From NCBI GenBank assembly GCA_029553475.1, contig JAKPKV010000038.1, positions 1-63,109 of the forward strand: a stretch of DNA of 63,109 nt, in the 5' to 3' direction. Each line of letters opens with the position of its first letter. Within the stretch, counting starts at the first letter, position 1. The notes below the pieces were generated by a model. The model saw only the letters and a list, made by a program, of their open reading frames with translations. It had not been told where the DNA came from and ran no database searches. Origin of the DNA: Armatimonadota bacterium. GTDB lineage: Bacteria; Armatimonadota; Hebobacteria; CAIYQO01. Of the stretch, positions 24,807 through 32,444 are shown piece by piece. A program made the position numbers and the translations under genes.

Positions 24807-26261
24807 ATGATGCGCATGATGGGACTCGCGCTGCTGGCGCTGCTGGCGGCGTGGGCGTCTGCCGACACCGTGCCACTCGATGCGAAGATCCGCCCGGTGG
24901 GCGGCTCCGCCGGCCGCACCTGGCACTTCGCCGCCGAGGAGGTCAAACTGGGCGGGAAGCCCTATCGGACCCACGCCTACCTGCAGAACGCCGACGGTGA
25001 CCGGGCCGACGGCTGGATCCGCTTCGATGTGACGGACTGGGAACGCTTCACGGCGACCGTGGGCGTGAACGACCGCTGGCTGGACACGGCCGGCGCGCTG
25101 ATCATCGAAGTGGACGGGAAAAAGACGGCGGAGATCACGAAGCGCAGCGGGGAGGCGCCGCAGCAGGTGGATCTCCCGCTTATCGGCGCGACAACCCTCA
25201 CGTTCCGCTTTGTGCTCGCCATCCTGCTGGCGGAGCCGGCGCTGGCGAGGCTCGATCCCGCTGTTCTCCAGATCACCACCACCCCGGCGGGCGCCACGGT
25301 GGTAGTCGAGGGGCAACCCGCCGCTACCGTTTCGCCCTGCACCGTGGCGGTGCCGATGCGCGGCCGGGCGACCCGCGAGGTGGAGATACGCGTTGATCTG
25401 CGCAATTATTCCACCTTGACCCGCACGGTCGCCGTGAACGCGGGACAGACCATACCCCTGGCGCTCACCCTTGAGGCGATACCAATACTCCCCCCCGGCA
25501 CGCGCGCGGGGGAAGGGCGGACGAACCCGAAGGACGGGGCGGCGCTGGTGTGGGTGCCGGCCGGGGACTTCCTGATGGGGAGCACGGCCAATGATGGCTT
25601 CGGCGATGAGCGCCCGCAGCGCCGGGTGTACCTGGACGGCTACTGGATCTATCAGTACGAGGTGACGGTGGCGCAATACCGGGCGTTCTGCGCGGCGACC
25701 GGACGGGCGCTGCCGCCGTTCCCAATCACCCGCCCCTATAGCTGGAAGGGAAAGGTCGGCTGGGCGGACCCGGCGCTGCAGGGGCATCCCATCGTCATGG
25801 TGAGTTGGGACGACGCGGCGGCCTACGCCGCCTGGGCGGGGGCGCAGTTGCCGACGGAAGCGCAATGGGAGAAGGCGGCGCGGGGCGCGGACGGGCGCCG
25901 CTACCCGTGGGGGGACGCCTGGGACCCGGCGAAGTGCGCGAATTACTACACCGCGCGCGCACAGCAGCAGAGCACCTGGCCGGTAGGCAGCTTCCCGGCG
26001 GGGGCGAGCCCCTACGGGGCGCACGACATGGCGGGCAACGCCTTGGAGTGGTGCGCGGACTGGTACGAGCCAGGATACTACCGGACGGCGCCGGCGCGCA
26101 ACCCGCCCGGGCCGGCGACGGGCGAAGTTCGCGTGCTGCGCGGCGGGTCGTGGAGCAACAACGCCAGCTCTACCCGCAGCGCGTTCCGCATCGGCAGCAC
26201 CCCGTCCTTCAGGTTCAACTATATGGGCTTCCGGTGCGTGGTGCTCCCGCCGGCACCTTGA
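24807..26261 (+). CDS. Exported SUMF1/FGE-like protein with NPCBM-like and PEGA domains
   Basis: 484 aa. Signal peptide (MGLALLALLAAWASA), then an NPCBM-like carbohydrate-binding segment (about 35-145, WIRFDVTDWERFTATVGVND), a PEGA surface-layer-type domain (about 152-225, LQITTTPAGATVVVEG), and a formylglycine-generating-enzyme (FGE) fold (about 240-484, WVPAGDFLMGS, QLPTEAQWEKAARG, YPWGDAW, DMAGNALEWCADWY, LRGGSW). In true FGE the block after GGS holds two catalytic cysteines spaced C-x4-C. Here the equivalent is GGSWSNNASSTRS with no cysteine, so sulfatase-activating activity is unlikely. A paralogue lacking PEGA is at 60958. The start has GGGAGGAGG just upstream. Probably a carbohydrate- or wall-associated binding protein. 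Confidence 0.85.
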   Translation: MMRMMGLALLALLAAWASADTVPLDAKIRPVGGSAGRTWHFAAEEVKLGGKPYRTHAYLQNADGDRADGWIRFDVTDWERFTATVGVNDRWLDTAGALIIEVDGKKTAEITKRSGEAPQQVDLPLIGATTLTFRFVLAILLAEPALARLDPAVLQITTTPAGATVVVEGQPAATVSPCTVAVPMRGRATREVEIRVDLRNYSTLTRTVAVNAGQTIPLALTLEAIPILPPGTRAGEGRTNPKDGAALVWVPAGDFLMGSTANDGFGDERPQRRVYLDGYWIYQYEVTVAQYRAFCAATGRALPPFPITRPYSWKGKVGWADPALQGHPIVMVSWDDAAAYAAWAGAQLPTEAQWEKAARGADGRRYPWGDAWDPAKCANYYTARAQQQSTWPVGSFPAGASPYGAHDMAGNALEWCADWYEPGYYRTAPARNPPGPATGEVRVLRGGSWSNNASSTRSAFRIGSTPSFRFNYMGFRCVVLPPAP

Positions 26262-26313
26262 GTATCCTTGGTACTCCTCCCGTGCATCATCAAGCGCGTA
26301 AGCGCTCGTTTCA

Positions 26314-26450
26314 TACTCGTGCTCGTACTCGAATATGGGCTTCGATTCTTCACAGCGTGTCTGATCGCCAGGCGCCGGACTGCCCGACGCGCGGTAACAC
26401 AGCGCTCGGCTTCAGGACAACCGTTTCGAGTATGAGTACGAGTACGAGTA
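26314..26450. repeat. Inverted pair of ACTCGT/GAGTAC hexamer tracts
   Basis: A tract built of ACTCGT-like units (26314-26333) is matched about 90 bp later by an inverted, longer tract (26425-26450) of GAGTAC-like units. Both lie in the 440-bp convergent gap after the FGE-like gene. Between them is no gene. The rest of this gap contains the dispersed repeat at 26566 and nothing else I can identify. Confidence 0.5.
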
Positions 26451-26565
26451 TAAAGGATACGCGAACCCTATCGTGACGCCTCTGCGGAGTGAGGATGAGG
26501 GATCGTGACGAGCTCAATGCGCGCATCAGTAATACCGCTTTGGAGGGCTGGGCATGGGTCGGCTT

Positions 26566-26620
26566 CCGTCCCCCGGATTGAAATCCGGGGCTGGAGCCAC
26601 GAAGTCCACCGGCGTGGACT
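26566..26620. repeat. Dispersed two-hairpin repeat, copy 1 (43 bp identical to copy at 63067)
   Basis: Bases 26566-26608 are identical to 63067-63109. The element forms two hairpins: CCCCGGATT/AATCCGGGG at 26571-26590 (9-bp arms, two-base loop) and AGTCCAC/GTGGACT at 26603-26620 (7-bp arms, four-base loop). It lies between convergent genes. The pattern suggests a REP-like mobile palindrome. Confidence 0.8.
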
Positions 26621-26701
26621 GGCCGGAGCGGGCCGATGGACCGGATATCGAGCAACACGGGAGGGATGTATCTCCCTGATACACTCTCGAACATCCACTT
26701 C

Positions 26702-28786
26702 TCACCCCAGCTCATCCTTCAGCACCTTCCCCGACGGATTGCGCGGCAGCGCGTCCAGGAAGGCGACGAAGGCGGGCACTTTGTACGACGGCAGGCTGGC
26801 GTAGCAGTGCTGCAGGATGTCGCGCTCGGTGAGGGCGGGGTCGGCAGGGACGACGAAGGCTTTCACTAATTCCCCCAGGTGGGCGCGGATGCCGGTGGCT
26901 GGCACCCCCTTCACCGCCGCCTCACGCACCAGCGGGTGGGCGGCGAGCACCGCCTCCACCTCGGCGGCGAAGACGTTTTCGCCCCCGACGATGATCATGT
27001 CCTTCTTCCGCCCGCGGATGTAGAAGAAGCCGTCCGCATCCGCCGCGGCCAGGTCGCCGGTGCGGAACCAGGTGCGGCCGTCCAGCTCGACGAGGGCGTC
27101 CCGCAGGCGCTCCGGCTGCCGGTAATAGCCGGGGATGATCTCCTCGCGCGCGAAGAGCAGCTCGCCGACGGCGCCCGGCTCCACCGGCCGGTCGTCGGCG
27201 TCCACGATGATCGCCTCCACGAAGGGCAGCAGCCGGCCGATGGAATCGGGGCGGGCGGCCAGGTCCTCATTGCGCAGCACGTGCGTCATGCTGATCGTCT
27301 CGGTGAGGCCGAAGAAGTTGTGCAGCGCCACCGCCGGGAAACGCGCGCGCAACTGCAGGATGGTCGGCACGGGCATCGGCGAGCCGGCGTAGGCCATCAC
27401 CCGCAGCGACGAGCAGTCGTACGCATCGAGGGTGGGCAGGTTGACGATGCGCTGAAAGACGGCGGGCACGCTGAGGAAGGTGGTGATACGCTCCCGCTGC
27501 ACCAGCCGCAGCAGGTCCTCCGGCTCGCTGGAGGCGGTGATGACCACCGGCGCCTGCTGATAGGCGGCGGTGGGCAGCGAGCTGTAGAGCGCCGTGCAGT
27601 GGAACATCGGGTTCACCAACAGGTGCACGTCGCGCGGGCTGAAGGCGTGGGCGTTGATGGCGGCGCACACGTTGAACATCAGGTCGCGGTGGCGCATCAT
27701 CGCCCCCTTGGGCGTCGCGGTGGTGCCGGAGGTGTGCATGATGATGGAGAGATCGTCGCCGCTCAGCGGCGGGCACGCCTCCGGCGGCAGCGGGTCGCCA
27801 GTCGGCGCGGCGGAGACGTGCAGCATCGGCGTGTTGAGCGATTTCGCCACGTGCAAGACGCTGGCCGGCTGCGCGCCCGGGCGGAGACAGAGCAGGTCCG
27901 GCTGCACGGTGCCGAAGATGCCGAGCAGGCTCTCGCTCTTCAGCCAGGTGTTCAGCGGCACGATCACCCCGCCCAGCGCCTGCACCGCCCAGTAGAGGAG
28001 GTAGTATTCCAGGCCGTTGGGCATGTAGACGGCGACCGCCGGGCGCGCGACGCCGGTGGCGGCGCGCAGCGCGTGTGCCACCTGCATCACGCGCGCGTCC
28101 GCTTCCGCGTAGGTGAGGCGGGTCTCGCCATCCACCACCGCCAGCCGGTCGGGCGCCAGCGTCACGGCTTCGCGCCAGCAGTCGCGGGTGGTTTCCAGCG
28201 TCGGCGTGCGCACCGGCAGCGGGTCGGCGTAGAGCAGACCCGCCAGCACCGGCTCGATGGTATCGGCGACGAAGCGGTTGCCGTATTCGTTCGGGTGGTT
28301 GCTGTCCGCCCAGCAGCGCCGGTTGCCAATGATGGATTCCTGGATGTTGGCGATGTAGGGGCAGCCGTGGCGGCGGGCGATCTGCTCCTCCAGCGCCGTG
28401 AAGGCGATGGCGCGCTCGTCACTGCCGCGGCGCTTGGGCGTGTAGGCGCCGGTGCTGTCGCGGTACGCGCCGAAGACGCCCAGCACCACCGGCTGCGCGC
28501 CTGCCCACTTGATGCGGGCCACGCACTCCTCCAGGTCCTTCGCCCACGCGCGGTAGGGGCGCTCGTCGCGCCACCAGTCGTTGGCGCCCAGCTCGATGAG
28601 CACGATATCCGGGTGCTCGTCCAGCACGTCGGCTTTCAGACGCGCCAGCCCCTCCACGAAGGTGTCGCCGCCCACGCCGCGGTTGAGAAACGCGTGGCCG
28701 GGGAAGCGGTCGGCGAGAATATCGCTGAAGCGGCCGCCCTCGCCGCCGCACGCCGTCAAACTGTCGCCGAAACAGACGATCTTCAT
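26702..28786 (-). CDS. SGNH/GDSL hydrolase fused to an acyl-CoA synthetase (AMP-binding) domain
   Basis: 694 aa from the ATG at 28786 (GGAGGG upstream); the frame stays open further upstream but into the divergent gene. Residues 1-200 are an SGNH hydrolase with all four blocks: FGDSLT (catalytic Ser), NRGVGGDT, ELGANDWW (oxyanion Asn) and DSNHPNEYG (catalytic Asp and His). Residues about 210-694 are an adenylate-forming ligase: MHTSGTTATPKG, GLTETISMTHV, FRTGDLAAADADGFFYIRGR and the catalytic-lysine end NPSGKVLKDEL. Such a protein could release an acyl group by esterase action and activate the acid to acyl-CoA in one chain. Substrates are unknown. There is no carrier-protein domain. Confidence 0.85.
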   Translation of the reverse strand: MKIVCFGDSLTACGGEGGRFSDILADRFPGHAFLNRGVGGDTFVEGLARLKADVLDEHPDIVLIELGANDWWRDERPYRAWAKDLEECVARIKWAGAQPVVLGVFGAYRDSTGAYTPKRRGSDERAIAFTALEEQIARRHGCPYIANIQESIIGNRRCWADSNHPNEYGNRFVADTIEPVLAGLLYADPLPVRTPTLETTRDCWREAVTLAPDRLAVVDGETRLTYAEADARVMQVAHALRAATGVARPAVAVYMPNGLEYYLLYWAVQALGGVIVPLNTWLKSESLLGIFGTVQPDLLCLRPGAQPASVLHVAKSLNTPMLHVSAAPTGDPLPPEACPPLSGDDLSIIMHTSGTTATPKGAMMRHRDLMFNVCAAINAHAFSPRDVHLLVNPMFHCTALYSSLPTAAYQQAPVVITASSEPEDLLRLVQRERITTFLSVPAVFQRIVNLPTLDAYDCSSLRVMAYAGSPMPVPTILQLRARFPAVALHNFFGLTETISMTHVLRNEDLAARPDSIGRLLPFVEAIIVDADDRPVEPGAVGELLFAREEIIPGYYRQPERLRDALVELDGRTWFRTGDLAAADADGFFYIRGRKKDMIIVGGENVFAAEVEAVLAAHPLVREAAVKGVPATGIRAHLGELVKAFVVPADPALTERDILQHCYASLPSYKVPAFVAFLDALPRNPSGKVLKDELG

Positions 28787-28813
28787 CACGCCCTCCAGAC
28801 AGGGGGATGCACG

Positions 28814-28822
28814 ATTGTAGCA
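28814..28822 (-). promoter_or_regulatory. Extended -10 element before the SGNH-acyl-CoA synthetase gene
   Basis: On the minus strand TGC-TACAAT lies 28 bases upstream of the start codon, in the 108-bp divergent gap. No clear -35. Confidence 0.35.
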
Positions 28823-28894
28823 CAGGAAGGAACTCGTTGCCCACCGTGGAAAAAAGCGATGAAACGCACGGCGTGTGCGAGCCGGGAGGGGGCG

Positions 28895-30343
28895 ATGATC
28901 GCAATCGGATCGCGGCGGGAGCTGCTGGTGGATGACGCGCTGATGGAACGGCTGGAGGGCGGGGCGGCGCTGTGCCTGCACCAGCCGGTGATGCGGGAAG
29001 TCGCGCTGGTGTGTGACCGGCCGTGGGAAGGCAACATGTGCGGCGGATATAAGACCTACTTCCGCGACGGCGACCGCTTCCGCCTGTATTACCAGGCCTG
29101 GCACGGCGATATCGTTGAGGATGGCGAGCAGACCTCCCTGCGCGAGGCGCCCATCCGCATCGGCTACCTGGAGAGCGGCGACGGCATCCACTGGGAACGC
29201 CCGGAACTCGGCCTCATCGAGTTCAACGGCTCCTCGGCGAACAACATCACCTTCATAGGGTTCGGGCCGGACGCCATCGGCGTGCACGGCTTCGCGCCGT
29301 TCAAGGATTCCAATCCCGATTGCGCCCCGGAGGCGCGCTACAAAGCCGTCGGCGCGTCGGATACCTGGCCCTCCGCTCTGTACGCGCTGCAGTCGCCGGA
29401 CGGCCTGCGCTGGTCACTGATGCGCGAGGAAAAACTGGCGATGGCGGGGGATTTCGACTCGCAGAACCTGGCCTTCTGGGATGCGCGGCGCGGGGAATAC
29501 CGCCTCTACTTCCGCCAGAGCAATGCGCACGGCCGCGATATCCGCACCTGCACCTCGCCGGATTTCCTCCACTGGTCGGAGCCTGAGTGGCTGGCGTATC
29601 CCGGCGCGCCGCACGAGCAATTGTACACGAATATGATCCTGCCGTATTACCGCGCGCCGCATCTCTTCGTCGGCTTCCCGGCGCGCTACGTGGAGCGCCC
29701 CTGGTCGCCGTCCATCGAGGCGCTGCCGGAGCTGGAGCACCGCCGCCTGCGCGCGAAAGCGAGCGAGCGCTACGGCGCGGCGGTGTCGGACGGCCTGTTC
29801 ATGAGCAGCCGCGATGGGCGCACCTTCCGGCGCTGGGGCGAAGCGTTCATCCGCCCCGGCCTGCGCCCGACGGGAAGCTGGGCCTACGGCGACTGCTACC
29901 AGGGGTGGGGACTGCTGGAAACCGCGTCGGACATTCCCGGCGCGCCGAACGAGCTCTCCTGCTACGTGAGCGACGGCTACTGGCGCGGCACGGCGAACGC
30001 CATCCGCCGCTATACGCTGCGGCTGGACGGGTTTGTCTCCCTCACCGCCCCGCTGGCCGGCGGCGAGATGGTCACGCAACCGTTCACCTTCGCCGGGGAG
30101 CGCCTGTCGCTGAACATCGCCACCTCCGCCGGCGGCTCCGCGAAGGTGGAGCTGCAGGACGCCGGCGGCATCCCCCTCCCCGGCTACGCGCTCGACGACT
30201 GCTGGGAGATCATCGGCGATACGCTGGACTATACCGTGCGCTGGAAAGCGGGGGCGGACGTGCGCGCGCTGTCCGGACGACCGGTGCGGATGCGGGTGGC
30301 GCTGCGGGATGCGGATTGGTATAGCTTCGCCTTCTGTCCGTAG
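28895..30343 (+). CDS. Five-bladed-propeller glycosidase-like protein (GH43/GH32 type)
   Basis: 482 aa, no signal peptide. The body alternates short beta motifs of a five-bladed propeller, with recurrent S-x-D-G/F-x-x-W elements (ESGDGIHWERP, QSPDGLRWSLM, TSPDFLHWSEP, SSRDGRTFRRW). Bacterial glycosidases of clan GH-F/J (arabinanases, fructosidases) and related uncharacterised proteins share this. The N-terminal RELLVDDALMERL block is typical of a group of uncharacterised proteins found in Planctomycetota/Armatimonadota-like genomes. Acidic catalytic residues cannot be assigned with confidence. The last 110 residues look like a beta-sandwich. The start at 28895 is fixed by GGGAGGGGG. The gene is divergent from the SGNH-ligase fusion, and the next element is a large structured repeat at its stop codon. 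Confidence 0.6.
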   Translation: MIAIGSRRELLVDDALMERLEGGAALCLHQPVMREVALVCDRPWEGNMCGGYKTYFRDGDRFRLYYQAWHGDIVEDGEQTSLREAPIRIGYLESGDGIHWERPELGLIEFNGSSANNITFIGFGPDAIGVHGFAPFKDSNPDCAPEARYKAVGASDTWPSALYALQSPDGLRWSLMREEKLAMAGDFDSQNLAFWDARRGEYRLYFRQSNAHGRDIRTCTSPDFLHWSEPEWLAYPGAPHEQLYTNMILPYYRAPHLFVGFPARYVERPWSPSIEALPELEHRRLRAKASERYGAAVSDGLFMSSRDGRTFRRWGEAFIRPGLRPTGSWAYGDCYQGWGLLETASDIPGAPNELSCYVSDGYWRGTANAIRRYTLRLDGFVSLTAPLAGGEMVTQPFTFAGERLSLNIATSAGGSAKVELQDAGGIPLPGYALDDCWEIIGDTLDYTVRWKAGADVRALSGRPVRMRVALRDADWYSFAFCP

Positions 30344-30453
30344 TCCGCGCCCCCCGCGGCGCGTGTTGACGCATCTCTACACTGTGCCCGACGCTGGTGT
30401 TGTCGGACACGGTGTCGCCTTTTGGTCACACGCGCCACGGAGGGCGCGGACTA
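30341..30453. repeat. Compound inverted repeat with nested hairpin
   Basis: Outer arms 30341-30366 and 30428-30453 match as inverted repeats at 24 of 26 positions. Inside them a second hairpin pairs 30379-30392 with 30402-30415 (12 of 14, the rest G-U). The left arm overlaps the preceding stop codon. The whole can fold into an extended RNA or cruciform stem. It may be a terminator, a small mobile palindrome, or both. Confidence 0.65.
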
Positions 30454-30475
30454 CACAACGGCTGCGGAACAGCGC

Positions 30476-30522
30476 TTGACACCTGGCCAACATCGGCGCA
30501 TAATAAAACCAACCAGTTAGTT
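30476..30522 (+). promoter_or_regulatory. Sigma70 promoter with TetR-type operator
   Basis: TTGACA (30476-30481), a 17-bp spacer and CATAAT (30499-30504) form a near-consensus promoter. Immediately downstream, AACCAACCAGTTAGTT (30507-30522) is an imperfect inverted repeat of the kind bound by TetR-family repressors, overlapping the expected transcription start. It sits 16 bp before the tetR-like gene, so autorepression is likely. Confidence 0.65.
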
Positions 30523-30538
30523 AGTTTCGTGAGGGGCC

Positions 30539-31183
30539 ATGCAGCAGCGGGCAGTGGAGACGCGGGGGCGCATCCTCGAGGCGGCGGTGCGGGAGTTTTC
30601 CGACAAGGGCTTCCACGGCGCGCGCGTGGATGTCATCGCCACTGCAGCCGGCGTCAACAAGCAGCGCATCTACGCCTACTTCGCCAACAAGGAGACGCTC
30701 TTCTCCGAAGTGATCCGTCACATCTTCACCCTCATCGGCGACGAGGAAGCGCTCTTTCTCGACCTCGGCGACGACGATGCTCCGCACATGAGCGAAATCC
30801 TGCTGCGCCACTACATGTTTTTCCACGCGCGCGTGCCGGAATTCTGGCGCCTGCTCGCCTGGGAGAACCTGGAGAGCGGCCGCCACGCCCACGTGCTGAA
30901 GGACGTGCGCGAGACGGCCTTCGCCCATCTCCGCCGTATCTACCATGCCGGACAGCGGACGGGCATCTTTCACGAGCGCGTTTCCTTCGCGACGTACCTG
31001 TTCGTCCTCTCCGCCATCGCCTTTTTCTACTACGCCAATCAGCGCACACTCAGCCAGACGCTCAACCGCGACCTGGCCGACCCCGCCGTGCGGGAGCAGG
31101 TCATCCGCGAGTGCCTGTCCCTGCTGGCGACGCACGATCACCTGGCCTCCACCGAGGCCATGCACCAAGGAGTATCCCGATGA
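30539..31183 (+). CDS. TetR/AcrR-family transcriptional repressor
   Basis: 214 aa. The N-terminal helix-turn-helix is clear: TRGRILEAAVREFSDKGFHG, then VIATAAGVNKQRIYAYFANK with the usual YxYFxxK end (residues about 8-55). The C-terminal ligand domain has many aromatic residues (RHYMFFHARVPEFWRLLAWE, FFYYANQR), suggesting a hydrophobic ligand. The gene is preceded by a strong promoter and an operator-like repeat, so it probably represses itself and the epimerase-like gene whose ATG overlaps its stop codon by four bases. Start at 30539 after GAGGGG. The ligand is unknown. Confidence 0.9.
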   Translation: MQQRAVETRGRILEAAVREFSDKGFHGARVDVIATAAGVNKQRIYAYFANKETLFSEVIRHIFTLIGDEEALFLDLGDDDAPHMSEILLRHYMFFHARVPEFWRLLAWENLESGRHAHVLKDVRETAFAHLRRIYHAGQRTGIFHERVSFATYLFVLSAIAFFYYANQRTLSQTLNRDLADPAVREQVIRECLSLLATHDHLASTEAMHQGVSR

Positions 31184-32211
31184 CGACTGACACGCTCCCC
31201 AACGTCGTTACCACCACCGAGCAGCTCGATGAGCTGCTCAGCCGCCCATCCGCGCACCTGATCGCCTCCATGAAGACGCTGGACGGCGACATCATGATCC
31301 TCGGCGCCGGCGGGAAAGTCGGCCCGACCATCGCCCGCATGGCGAAGCGCGCCATTGACGCCGCCGGGGTGCGGAAGCGCGTGGTGGCGGTAGACCTCTT
31401 CCCCATGCCGGCGCTGGAAGCGATGGGCATCGAGACCATCACCTGCGACATGATGGACCTGGACGCGGTGGCCGCGCTGCCGAAGGTGGAGAACGTCGTC
31501 TACATGATCGGCCGCAAGTTCGGCTCCACCGGGCAGGAGCACCTGACCTGGGCGACCAACGTCATCGTGCCGTACCACGTGGCCCGCGCCTTCACCACCT
31601 CGCGCATCGCCGCCTTCTCCACCGGCTGCGTCTACCCGCTGGTGCACGTGAGCACAGGCGGCTGCACGGAAGACGTGCCGGCCGATCCGGTGGGCGAATA
31701 CGCGCAGTCCTGCCTCGGCCGTGAGCGCATGTTCGACTACTTCGCCGCGGAGCAGGGGGAAAAAGTGGTGCATATCCGCCTGAACTACGCCGTGGAGCTG
31801 CGCTACGGCGTGCTTTACGACATCGCCAGCCGCGTGTGGGCGGGCGAGCCGGTAGACATCACCACCGGCTACGCCAACGTCATCTGGCAGGGGGATTGCA
31901 GCAACCAGGTGCTGCAGAGTTTCGCGCTTGCGAGCGCCCCGGCGGCGATCCTCAACATCACCGGCCCGGAGATCATCTCCATCCAGGAGACCGCGGAGAC
32001 GTTCGCTAGGCTGATGGGCAAATCCGTGACCTTCACCGGCGAGACGAACGGCATCGGCTATCTGAACAACAGCGCGCGGGCGACGGCGCTCTTCGGCGCC
32101 CCCGCCGTCTCCGTCCCGCAGGTCATCGAGTGGATCGCCGCGTGGATCATGCGGGGCGGCGAAAGCCTGGGCAAGGCCACCCACTTCGAGACGCAGAACG
32201 GGAAATATTGA
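31180..32211 (+). CDS. NAD-dependent epimerase/dehydratase-like protein with altered catalytic lysine
   Basis: 343 aa, extended short-chain dehydrogenase fold. The NAD-binding loop is ILGAGGKVGPTIARMA near residue 39 (GxGGxxG). A serine-containing strand FSTGCVYP and a tyrosine block EYAQSCLGRERMFDYF stand where the YxxxK catalytic pair is expected. Here the residue four after the tyrosine is cysteine, not lysine, so normal epimerase chemistry is doubtful. The AAGGAG site and ATGA overlap with the tetR-like gene indicate one transcript. The gene ends before a hairpin. It could be a sugar-nucleotide or lactone oxidoreductase that uses another base, or a binding protein. The substrate is not inferable. 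Confidence 0.75.
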   Translation: MTTDTLPNVVTTTEQLDELLSRPSAHLIASMKTLDGDIMILGAGGKVGPTIARMAKRAIDAAGVRKRVVAVDLFPMPALEAMGIETITCDMMDLDAVAALPKVENVVYMIGRKFGSTGQEHLTWATNVIVPYHVARAFTTSRIAAFSTGCVYPLVHVSTGGCTEDVPADPVGEYAQSCLGRERMFDYFAAEQGEKVVHIRLNYAVELRYGVLYDIASRVWAGEPVDITTGYANVIWQGDCSNQVLQSFALASAPAAILNITGPEIISIQETAETFARLMGKSVTFTGETNGIGYLNNSARATALFGAPAVSVPQVIEWIAAWIMRGGESLGKATHFETQNGKY

Positions 32212-32225
32212 ACGTCCTCCGCGAT

Positions 32226-32273
32226 AGGCCGACCAACCGCCCCTGCTGCCTGGCAGGGTCGGTCGGTCGGCCT
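32226..32273 (+). terminator. Branched hairpin after the TetR-epimerase operon
   Basis: AGGCCGACC (32226-32234) pairs with GGTCGGCCT (32265-32273), enclosing further pairing of CCCTGC with GCAGGG. It starts 15 bp after the operon's last stop codon. The remaining 170 bp to the next gene show nothing recognisable. Confidence 0.5.
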
Positions 32274-32444
32274 CCGGACCCGATCACCGTTGCGTATCTG
32301 CCAGCAGCAATGCGATGAAAGCGGGACAGCCTGACAAGCGAACTGACGATGCCGCGGGGTGATGCACCTGTCACGCGGCTTTTCACCCGCCCCCTCTTCG
32401 ATGCACAGCAGGAGTGATTCTCCCCGCGGCGAATCCCTTTCCCC

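Noticed and set aside
24807-26261. Annotating this protein as a sulfatase-activating formylglycine-generating enzyme
   Set aside because: The catalytic cysteines are missing, so only the fold is claimed.
26314-26450. CRISPR array
   Set aside because: The units are 6-base tracts without regular spacers, and no cas gene is present.
26879-28894. Plus-strand extension of the propeller-glycosidase frame back over the SGNH-ligase gene
   Set aside because: The opposite strand there encodes intact SGNH and adenylation motifs; the real plus-strand start is at 28895 with a strong ribosome binding site.
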